Assembly: GCF_024181725.1 (NCBI RefSeq)
Contig: NZ_CP028908.1
Location: 4,763,501 to 4,827,500, forward strand
Direction: 5' to 3'
DNA length: 64,000 nt
From: Bradyrhizobium sp. WD16
GTDB taxonomy: Bacteria; Pseudomonadota; Alphaproteobacteria; Rhizobiales; Xanthobacteraceae
Shown: positions 57,266 through 64,000 of the stretch, in pieces
How the letters are laid out: each line of letters begins with the position of its first letter
How positions within the stretch are numbered: the stretch's first letter is position 1
Translations under genes and position numbers: made by a program
Notes under the pieces: generated by a model
Told to the model about the DNA's origin: nothing
Databases searched by the model: none
Seen by the model: only the letters and a program-made list of their open reading frames with translations

Positions 57266-57991
57266 ATGGACCCGTCCCGCCCGTCCGCAGTCGCCCTCCG
57301 TCACATCGCCTTCGAGGATCTCGGCCTGCTCGGGCCGATCCTGGAGCATGGCGGCTGGTCGGTATCGACCGTCGACGCGCCGGTCGCGGAGCTTGATCGC
57401 CCCGAGATCGCCCATGCGGATCTCCTGATCGTCCTCGGTGGCCCGATCGGCGCCTACGAAGACGATCGTTATCCATTCCTTGCCCGGGAGATGGCGTTGC
57501 TGGAGCGCCGGCTGAAGGACGGCCGACCGACCCTCGGCATCTGCCTTGGCGCGCAGCTCATGGCCCGGGCGCTCGGCGGCCGGGTTTATGCGGGCGGGGT
57601 CAAGGAGATCGGCTGGGGACAGGTCGAACTGACCGATGCCGGCAAGGGCTCCTGCCTCGCAGACCTCGGCCGCGACGACGCGGCGGTGCTGCACTGGCAC
57701 GGCGACACCTTCGACCTGCCCGCGGGCGCGACCCGTCTGGCGCGCAACGTCCATTACGACAACCAGGCCTTCGCCTGGGGCAAGAGCGCCCTCGCCCTGC
57801 AATTCCATCTCGAAGCCGATCCCGGCCAGCTCGAGAAATGGTATGTGGGCCATGCCCTGGAGCTCGCCCTCGCCGGGATCGGGCTCGATGAATTGCGCCA
57901 GACGACCGCGCGTGTCGCCGGCGTCGCCCGCCGCCAGGCGGAAGCCATTTTCGGCCGGTGGCTGGGCGATGTTCGCGCTTCCGCCGGCTGA
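57266..57991 (+). CDS. Class I glutamine amidotransferase (GMP-synthase-like)
   Basis: A 241-residue protein with the triad-type amidotransferase fold. Nucleophile Cys is in LGICLGAQLMARALGG, and the His-Glu pair is in ALQFHLEAD near 175. The oxyanion region is VLGGPIGAYEDD. Stand-alone proteins of this type often act on gamma-glutamyl substrates; the substrate here is unknown. A GTG four codons upstream (57254) is an alternative start. It follows the cysteine synthase by 34 bases on the same strand. Confidence 0.85.
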   Translation: MDPSRPSAVALRHIAFEDLGLLGPILEHGGWSVSTVDAPVAELDRPEIAHADLLIVLGGPIGAYEDDRYPFLAREMALLERRLKDGRPTLGICLGAQLMARALGGRVYAGGVKEIGWGQVELTDAGKGSCLADLGRDDAAVLHWHGDTFDLPAGATRLARNVHYDNQAFAWGKSALALQFHLEADPGQLEKWYVGHALELALAGIGLDELRQTTARVAGVARRQAEAIFGRWLGDVRASAG

Positions 57992-58080
57992 CGTCGCTCG
58001 GTTCGCCGTGTCGCCGGCGAAGTGTCGGCGCGCTCTCGCTGCAACTCCCTTGCGACGGCCGCGACGCCCCGCCTCGCGGA

Positions 58081-58821
58081 TCAGCGCAGGATCTGGCCGA
58101 GGAACAGCTTGCTCCGGGCGTGCTGCGGATTGGCGAAGAATTCCTTGGGCGTATTGGCCTCGATGATCTGGCCGGCGTCCATGAAGACGACCTGGCTGCC
58201 GACTTCGCGGGCGAAGCCCATCTCATGGGTGACGCACAGCATGGTCATCCCCTCGCGGGCGAGATCGACCATGGTGTCGAGCACTTCCTTGACCATTTCC
58301 GGGTCGAGCGCCGACGTCGGCTCGTCGAACAGCATCACCTTGGGATTCATGGCGAGGGCGCGAGCGATGGCGACGCGCTGCTGCTGGCCGCCCGACAACT
58401 GCCCCGGATACTTGCCGGCCTTGTCGGGAATGCGCACCCGCTCGAGGAATTTCATCGCTGTCGCTTCGGCATCCTTCTTGGGGATGTTGCGTACCCAGAT
58501 CGGCGCCAGTGTGCAGTTCTCGAGCACGGTGAGATGCGGAAACAGGTTGAAGCTCTGGAATACCATTCCGACCTCGCGCCGCACCTCCTCGACGTGGCGC
58601 AGGCTCGGCCCCAGCTCGATGTTGTCGACGACGATGCTGCCTTCCTGGAATTCCTCGAGCGCATTGATGCAGCGGATGAAGGTCGACTTGCCCGAGCCGG
58701 AAGGGCCGCAGATCACGATGCGCTCGCCCTTGGCGACCTCGAGATGGATGTCGCGCAGCACGTGAAACTCGCCATACCATTTGTTGAGGCCGGAGACGGC
58801 GACGATCGCGTCCGTGGTCAT
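58081..58821 (-). CDS. aapP: General L-amino acid ABC transporter ATP-binding protein
   Basis: A 246-residue ATPase of the polar amino acid family. It has Walker [10 protein letters not shown], the Q loop in [13 protein letters not shown], signature [15 protein letters not shown] and Walker [15 protein letters not shown], and the His switch in CVTHEMGF. The ATG has GAGGAGAG at good spacing. It is the last gene of the aapJ-aapQ-aapM-aapP operon and drives uptake of many L-amino acids in rhizobia. Confidence 0.95.
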   Translation of the reverse strand: MTTDAIVAVSGLNKWYGEFHVLRDIHLEVAKGERIVICGPSGSGKSTFIRCINALEEFQEGSIVVDNIELGPSLRHVEEVRREVGMVFQSFNLFPHLTVLENCTLAPIWVRNIPKKDAEATAMKFLERVRIPDKAGKYPGQLSGGQQQRVAIARALAMNPKVMLFDEPTSALDPEMVKEVLDTMVDLAREGMTMLCVTHEMGFAREVGSQVVFMDAGQIIEANTPKEFFANPQHARSKLFLGQILR

Positions 58822-58835
58822 GAAAGAATCTCTCC

Positions 58836-60341
58836 TCAGTGGCGCCGGTGCGCGTTCAGGCGGTGCTCGACGAACAGCGAATAGCGCGACATGCCGAAGC
58901 AGAAGGCGAAATAGATCAGTCCGGCGAAGGAAAAGCCGGTGAACAGCGTGGTCGGCGTCGCCCAGGTGGGATCGGAGAAGGCCGCGCGCAACGACCCGAG
59001 CAGGTCGAAGATGGCGACGATCAGCACCAGCGTGGTGTCCTTGAACAGGGCGATGAAGCTGTTGACGAGGCCGGGAATGACGTGGCGCAGCGCCTGGGGC
59101 AAGATCACGAGGCCCGTGGTCTTCCAGTAGGACAGGCCGAGCGCGCTGGCCGCCTCGGCCTGGCCGCGCGGCAGCGCTTGCAGGCCGCCGCGGACCACCT
59201 CGGCATTGTAGGCGCCCGAAAACAGCGCGACGCCGATCAGCACGCGCAGCAGCCCGTCGATGGTGAAGTTGCCGGGCAGGAACAGCGGCAGCATGTAGGT
59301 GGCGAAGAACAGCACCGTGATCAGCGGCACGCCGCGCCAGAACTCGATGAAGATGATGGAGAACAGCCGGATCAGCGGGATGGTGGCGCGCCGGCCGAGC
59401 GCCAGCGCGATGCCGATCGGCATGGAGGCGACGATGCCGGTGACCGAGACCACGAGGGTCACCAGCAGCCCGCCCCATTGGCGGGTATCGACGATCGGCA
59501 GGCCGCCGCGGTCGAGCCGCATCGCGGCGATCACGATGGCGATGACGATGAAGCCGGCAAGGCTGGCGGCGAGCGTGCGCCAGCCGCTGCGAAACCCGCC
59601 CGCCAGCAGGAACAATCCCAGCGAGACCACGATCGCGGTCAAGACGAGATCGGTCCAGACCGCTTCGCCCGAGGCGCGGATGAAGTCCCGCAGCCAGCCG
59701 AGCGGCGTCAGCGGAACCGCCAGAACGTCGCCGACCAGCACCAGGAGCTTGCCGAGCGGCACGAGCAGCGCGGCGGCAGCGCCGTGGGCGTCGGCCAGCG
59801 AACGCCCGGCTTCGACGATGCTGCCGGCGAGCGCCAGCAGCGCGTCGGCGCACCAGGTCAGGGCGAAGCCCTTGATCCCGCCGCCGTGGAGCAGGAAAAT
59901 GGCGACGATCGGAAAGGCGATGAAGAACAGCGCCGCGTTGAGCGCCTTGGCCGGGGCCCGCGGGATCAGCAGCGGCAGCAGCAGCACGACAGCGACGGCG
60001 TAAGTGAGGTCGATCCGCCAGCGCTCGGTCTGCGGGTAGAAGCCGTACATGAATTGCGACAGCTTCGCCTTGACGAAGGGCCAGCAGGCGCCGACGGCGT
60101 GTCCGGCATTCTCGGCGAGGCAGGCGGTGCGATCGGTCCCCTGCCAGACCGCGTCGACCAGCAGGAAGCGCACCGCCGGGATCACCGTGAACCACAACAG
60201 CAGCGCGCTGGCGATGGTCAGCAGCGCGTTGGTCGGGGAATTGAACAGGCGCGTGCGCAGGACGCCGATGAAGCCCGTGGTCACCACCGGCGCGGTGCGC
60301 GGCGGCACGAGGTCCTGGCGAACGAAGGCGGGTGACGTCAT
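58836..60341 (-). CDS. aapM: General L-amino acid ABC transporter permease (AapM-like)
   Basis: A 501-residue permease. An early helix ([19 protein letters not shown]) is followed by several further membrane segments, and the C-terminal half has the permease domain with the EAA loop [31 protein letters not shown] (in two parts). The protein is longer than usual for AapM (about 385-430 residues), with extra hydrophobic sequence at about 160-250. It overlaps aapQ by four bases. Confidence 0.92.
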   Translation of the reverse strand: MTSPAFVRQDLVPPRTAPVVTTGFIGVLRTRLFNSPTNALLTIASALLLWFTVIPAVRFLLVDAVWQGTDRTACLAENAGHAVGACWPFVKAKLSQFMYGFYPQTERWRIDLTYAVAVVLLLPLLIPRAPAKALNAALFFIAFPIVAIFLLHGGGIKGFALTWCADALLALAGSIVEAGRSLADAHGAAAALLVPLGKLLVLVGDVLAVPLTPLGWLRDFIRASGEAVWTDLVLTAIVVSLGLFLLAGGFRSGWRTLAASLAGFIVIAIVIAAMRLDRGGLPIVDTRQWGGLLVTLVVSVTGIVASMPIGIALALGRRATIPLIRLFSIIFIEFWRGVPLITVLFFATYMLPLFLPGNFTIDGLLRVLIGVALFSGAYNAEVVRGGLQALPRGQAEAASALGLSYWKTTGLVILPQALRHVIPGLVNSFIALFKDTTLVLIVAIFDLLGSLRAAFSDPTWATPTTLFTGFSFAGLIYFAFCFGMSRYSLFVEHRLNAHRRH

Positions 60342-61543
60342 GTCGCCCCCATGCTGCGGTTGATGCGCCAGCCGTAGAGGCTCATCAGCGCACTGGTGAC
60401 GAGGGAAATCAGCAGGTAGACGCCCATGGTGATGGCGATGATCTCGATCGCCTGCCCGGTCTGGCTGAGCGTCGTGCCGGCGAAGACCGAGAACAGATCG
60501 GGATAGCCGATCGCGACCGCGAGCGAGGAGTTTTTGATCAGGTTCAGATACTGGTTGGTGAGCGGCGGCAGGATGACCCGCAGCGCCTGCGGCACCACGA
60601 CAAGGCGCAGCACCGTGCCACGCGACAGGCCGAGCGAAGCCCCCGCCTCCATCTGTCCCTTGTGCACCGACAGGACACCGGCCCGAACGATCTCGGCAAT
60701 GAAGGCCGCGGTGTAGATCGACAGCGCCAGTGTCAGCGCGACGAATTCGGGAATGATCCGCAGCCCGCCGCTGAAGTTGAAGCCACGCAGCACCGGAACG
60801 TCGAAAGTGATGGGCGCGCCGGTGAAGACGGCGGCAAGCAGCGGCAGCCCGACGAGCAGCGCGACGACCGCGGGCCAGATCCGCACCACCCGGCCCTTGT
60901 CGAGGTGCTGGCGCATCGCGTAGCGGCGCAGCAGCAGCACGCCCACGATCGCCAGCAGCAGCGCGACGACGAACGCGGTGAAGCCCGCCTGCGGCTCGGG
61001 GCTCGGCACCACGAAGCCGCGATTGCTGAGAAACGCGACGCCGAACAGCGAGATGCCCTGGCGCGGATTGGGCAGGCTCGCCAGCACGGCCAGGTACCAG
61101 AACAGGATCTGGAACAGCAGCGGCAGGTTGCGGACGATCTCGACATAGGCGCCGGCGAGGCGCGCCAGCAGCCAGTTGGGCGACAGCCGGCCGAGGCCGA
61201 TGACGAAGCCGACGATGGTGGCGAAGACGATCCCGATCAGCGAGACGATCAGGGTGTTGAGCAGGCCGACGACGAAGACGCGGCTATAGCTGTCGGTCTC
61301 CGAATAGGAGATCAGCGACTGGCTGACGCCGAAGCCGGCGGTATTGGAAAGGAAGCCGAAACCGGAGGCGACGCGCTGGGCCTGCAGGTTGGCCCTCGCA
61401 TTGGCGACGACCTCATAGCCGAGCCAGACCAGCAGCGCGACGAAGGCGATCTGGAGAGCGAGACCGCCCCAGCCGGCGCGGCCGCCGACCGCGCGCCGGA
61501 GCTTGGACCAGAATTGCGGCGGCGGCGGTCGCGAGGCGCTCAT
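60338..61543 (-). CDS. aapQ: General L-amino acid ABC transporter permease (AapQ-like)
   Basis: A 401-residue permease with an N-terminal membrane helix ([17 protein letters not shown]), a large loop and a C-terminal transport domain. The EAA loop is [28 protein letters not shown] (given in two parts), with the motif [19 protein letters not shown]. Length is typical. It overlaps aapM and follows the binding-protein gene by 24 bases. Confidence 0.95.
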   Translation of the reverse strand: MSASRPPPPQFWSKLRRAVGGRAGWGGLALQIAFVALLVWLGYEVVANARANLQAQRVASGFGFLSNTAGFGVSQSLISYSETDSYSRVFVVGLLNTLIVSLIGIVFATIVGFVIGLGRLSPNWLLARLAGAYVEIVRNLPLLFQILFWYLAVLASLPNPRQGISLFGVAFLSNRGFVVPSPEPQAGFTAFVVALLLAIVGVLLLRRYAMRQHLDKGRVVRIWPAVVALLVGLPLLAAVFTGAPITFDVPVLRGFNFSGGLRIIPEFVALTLALSIYTAAFIAEIVRAGVLSVHKGQMEAGASLGLSRGTVLRLVVVPQALRVILPPLTNQYLNLIKNSSLAVAIGYPDLFSVFAGTTLSQTGQAIEIIAITMGVYLLISLVTSALMSLYGWRINRSMGAT

Positions 61544-61567
61544 GGTGCGGCCCGGTGCGCGCGCTCG

Positions 61568-62584
61568 TCAGCGGATCGGCGGCGCGTACTGGATGCCGCC
61601 CTGATTCCAGAGACGGTTGAGGCCGCGGGCGATTTGCAGTTTGGAGCCGGCACCGACGTTCCGATCGAAGGATTCCCCGTAGTTGCCCACCCCCTTCACG
61701 ATTCGTGCCACCCAGTCCTTGGTCAGGCCGAGCTGCTCGCCGAGATTGCCGTCGGTGCCGAACAGGCGCTTGAACTCGGGCTTGTCGGACTTGGCCATCT
61801 CGTCGACGTTCTTCTGGGTGATGCCGAATTCTTCAGCGTTGAGCATCGCGAACAGCGTCCATTTGACGATATCGAACCACTGGTCGTCGCCGTGGCGCAC
61901 CACCGGACCGAGCGGCTCCTTGGAGATGATCTCCGGCAGCACCACGTGGTCGTTCGGATTGGCGAGCTTGAGACGCTCGGCATAGAGCTGGGAGACGTCG
62001 GACGTGAAGACGTCGCAGCGGCCCGCCTCATAGGCCTTGACGGTCTCGTCGGCCGAGCTGAAGGCGATCACCTCGTATTTCATGTTGTTCGCCTTGAAAT
62101 AGTCGGCGAGGTTCTGCTCGGTCGTGGTGCCGGTCTGAACGCAGATCGAGGCGCTGTTGAGCTCGAGCGCCGAATTCACCTTCAACGCCTTGCGCACCAG
62201 GAAGCCCTGGCCGTCATAGTAGTTGACGCCGGTGTAGTTGAGGCCCAGCGACGTATCTCGCGACAGCGTCCAGGTCGAATTGCGGGACAGCACGTCGATC
62301 TCGCCGGACTGCAGCGCGGTGAAGCGATCCTTGGCGGACAGCGGCACGAACTTCACCTTGGTCGGATCGTCGAAGATGGCCGCGGCCACGGCGCGGCAGA
62401 GATCGACGTCGAGCCCGGTCCAGTTGCCCTTGTCGTCCGGTGACGAGAATCCCGGCAGGCCCTGGCTGACGCCGCAGGAGAGTACGCCGCGGTCCTTGAC
62501 GGTCTTGAGGGTTTGCGCACCGGCGGTCTGGGTCGATGCGGCCGCGAAGACGGCGAGCGCGGCGAGGACGGAGACGCGTTTCAT
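61568..62584 (-). CDS. aapJ: General L-amino acid ABC transporter binding protein
   Basis: A 338-residue periplasmic binding protein. Signal peptide MKRVSVLAALAVFAAAS, cleavage near AGA-QTL. The family shows GVLSCGVSQGLPGFSSPD and GLDVDLCRAVAAAIFDD, then RNSTWTLSRDTSLGLNY and the C-terminal KGVGNYGESFDRNVG. Its start is preceded by gggacc rather than a strong ribosome site. It binds many L-amino acids and delivers them to AapQM. Confidence 0.95.
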   Translation of the reverse strand: MKRVSVLAALAVFAAASTQTAGAQTLKTVKDRGVLSCGVSQGLPGFSSPDDKGNWTGLDVDLCRAVAAAIFDDPTKVKFVPLSAKDRFTALQSGEIDVLSRNSTWTLSRDTSLGLNYTGVNYYDGQGFLVRKALKVNSALELNSASICVQTGTTTEQNLADYFKANNMKYEVIAFSSADETVKAYEAGRCDVFTSDVSQLYAERLKLANPNDHVVLPEIISKEPLGPVVRHGDDQWFDIVKWTLFAMLNAEEFGITQKNVDEMAKSDKPEFKRLFGTDGNLGEQLGLTKDWVARIVKGVGNYGESFDRNVGAGSKLQIARGLNRLWNQGGIQYAPPIR

Positions 62585-62941
62585 GACGGGACCTTTCACT
62601 GTGACGCGGGTCATTGTGGCGTGGACGATGTGGCCTGAAGATGGGACGTGAAGAATGACGCTAATGATGGTGTGACGTGGATTGTTGAACACGGCCGACG
62701 CCCACCGGCGCGCTTGGCAAAATGCTGCTCCGGAGCGCGGCCAACGGGGTAAATCGTTGCCGCGCATAACAGAACGGCGGCGGTAAGAGGTCAAGGGCTT
62801 GACGGCCTTCGTCCCCGGTCCTCATATCGGCCGCCCCCGCGGCAACGGCTGCCGCGCGGACTTGCGCAGGTTCCTGCCGGCGATTTGCGCACCCGCTGCA
62901 CGCGAAACGATCCGGACCATAGAAGGCGACGATACAAGGCC
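62585..62941. other. Divergent intergenic region before aapJ and metC-like gene
   Basis: These 357 bases hold the promoters of two divergent genes. A six-base palindrome gtcaag-gg-cttgac lies at 62790-62803. No sigma-54 site with correct spacing was found for aapJ. Nothing else is recognised. Confidence 0.4.
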
Positions 62942-64000
62942 ATGGCTTCCCCCAGCGACCACCCGCTTGCCCCCGAAACCACCCTCGTCACCGCCGGCCG
63001 CGACACTGCGGCGCAGAACGGATTCGTCAATCCGCCGGTGGTGCACGGCTCGACCGTGCTCTACCCGACCGCGGCCGACCTGCATGCCCATCGCGGCGAA
63101 TTCCAGTATGGCCGCCATGGCTCGCCGACGACGCGGGCGCTGCAGCAGGCACTGACGGCCCTCGAGGGCCCGAACTGCGCCGGGGTCGGTCTCGCGCCGT
63201 CGGGGCTCGCCGCGATCTCGACCGCTCTGCTCGCGGTGCTCAAGGCGGGCGACCATGTCCTGGTCTGCGACAGCGTCTATCGGCCGACCCGCGCGTTCTG
63301 CGACGATCTGCTCGGTCGCTATGGCGTCGAGACAAGTTATTTCGATCCGCTGATCGGCGGCGCCATCGACGCCCTGTTTCTGCCGAACACCCGGGCGGTG
63401 ATGGTGGAAGCGCCCGGCTCGCAGTCCTTCGACATGCCCGACATCCGCGCCATCGCCGAGGTCGCCCATGGACGCGGCGCGCTGGTGCTCGACGACAATA
63501 CCTGGGCGACACCGCTGTTTCACCGCTCGCTGGACCAGGGCGTCGATATCAGCATCCAGGCGGCGACCAAGTATCTCGGCGGCCATTCCGACATCCTGTT
63601 CGGGACGATCTCGGCCAACGCGGCGGCCTGGCCGCGCGTCGCCGAGGCGATCCGGCTGCTCGGCGTCTGCGCCGGTCCGGACGATGTCTTTCTGGCGCTG
63701 CGAGGCTTGCGCACCCTGTCGGTGCGGCTCGCCGCGCATCAGCGCGCGGGGCTGGAGATGGCGCATTGGTTCAAGGCGCGGCCTGAAGTCGCGCGGGTGC
63801 TTTATCCGGCGCTGCCGGACGATCCGGGTCACGCCATCTGGCGACGGGACTTCACCGGCGCCAGCGGGTTGTTCAGCGTCGTCCTCAAGCCGGTGCCGCA
63901 GGCCGCGGTCGATACCATGCTCGACAGCCTGAAGTTGTTCGGGATGGGCTATTCGTGGGGCGGCTTCGAAAGCCTCGTCATTCCGTTCGACTGCTCCTCG
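62942..64000 (+). CDS. metC: Cystathionine beta-lyase-like PLP enzyme, cut by window end
   Basis: 353 residues are visible and the frame continues past the window. This Cys/Met metabolism PLP-family protein shows PPVVHGSTVLYPT, FQYGRHGSPTTRALQQAL, GLAPSGLAAIST, DDNTWATP and the PLP Lys in IQAATKYLGGHSD. The C-terminal SWGGFESLVIP fits the cystathionine beta-lyase group, which splits cystathionine to homocysteine, pyruvate and ammonia. It is divergent from aapJ. A related lyase activity cannot be ruled out. Confidence 0.88.
   Translation, partial: MASPSDHPLAPETTLVTAGRDTAAQNGFVNPPVVHGSTVLYPTAADLHAHRGEFQYGRHGSPTTRALQQALTALEGPNCAGVGLAPSGLAAISTALLAVLKAGDHVLVCDSVYRPTRAFCDDLLGRYGVETSYFDPLIGGAIDALFLPNTRAVMVEAPGSQSFDMPDIRAIAEVAHGRGALVLDDNTWATPLFHRSLDQGVDISIQAATKYLGGHSDILFGTISANAAAWPRVAEAIRLLGVCAGPDDVFLALRGLRTLSVRLAAHQRAGLEMAHWFKARPEVARVLYPALPDDPGHAIWRRDFTGASGLFSVVLKPVPQAAVDTMLDSLKLFGMGYSWGGFESLVIPFDCSS

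Overview
The window is GC-rich DNA from an alphaproteobacterium. Gene content and order (dusB-ntrB-ntrC-ntrY-ntrX-hfq-hflX, fused ispDF, aapJQMP, popZ, FixK/FNR-type boxes) point to the Bradyrhizobium/Rhodopseudomonas group (Nitrobacteraceae). This is inferred from gene families and order, not from a database match.

Layout. (1) 1-8050: an accessory island for gas vesicles, all on the minus strand. A sigma-54 activator (response-regulator type), GvpF/L, a PAS histidine kinase and a stand-alone receiver are followed by a good sigma-54 promoter and then gvpA-gvpC-gvpN-gvpV-gvpO. Copies of an unusual double-hairpin repeat lie at both ends and in the middle. Other gvp genes (gvpG, J, K) are not seen and probably lie left of the window. 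(2) 8265-16000: a Tyr/Gly-rich secreted protein, a small cytochrome c, a PCC/DUF296 protein with an acyl-CoA synthetase, a queuosine pair (VUT transporter and queC), mazG and an aldehyde dehydrogenase. (3) 15972-29615: conserved core genes hflX, hfq, ntrX, ntrY, ntrC, ntrB, dusB on the minus strand, then ispDF, cinA, a COQ10-like gene, lipA and a 3-methyladenine glycosylase. (4) 29649-36837: a truncated VOC remnant, valS, popZ, a TolC-type channel, a Pcm-like methyltransferase and tRNA-Asn. (5) 37483-43383: a type I secretion cluster with a large RTX protein, a 2-oxoglutarate oxygenase, an ABC exporter and its HlyD adaptor, then tRNA-Cys. (6) 43713-54064: a glycine-zipper protein, a DTW-domain enzyme and a four-gene RND efflux operon (two pumps, adaptor, outer-membrane factor). 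(7) 54385-64000: another double-hairpin repeat, a cyclopropane-fatty-acid synthase, cysteine synthase, a class I glutamine amidotransferase, the general amino-acid ABC transporter aapJQMP and a metC-like gene cut by the window end.

How the parts fit. The most interesting region is the gas-vesicle island. A FixK/FNR-type box precedes the activator gene, the activator carries the sigma-54-binding GAFTGA loop, and the structural operon has a -24/-12 promoter. Together these suggest that oxygen limitation and a two-component signal control buoyancy. Three further boxes of the same type precede the Tyr-rich protein, the cytochrome c and the glycine-zipper protein, suggesting a small micro-oxic regulon. 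The double-hairpin repeats keep the same length, ends and spacing while their stem cores are unrelated, which ordinary copying of one sequence does not explain.
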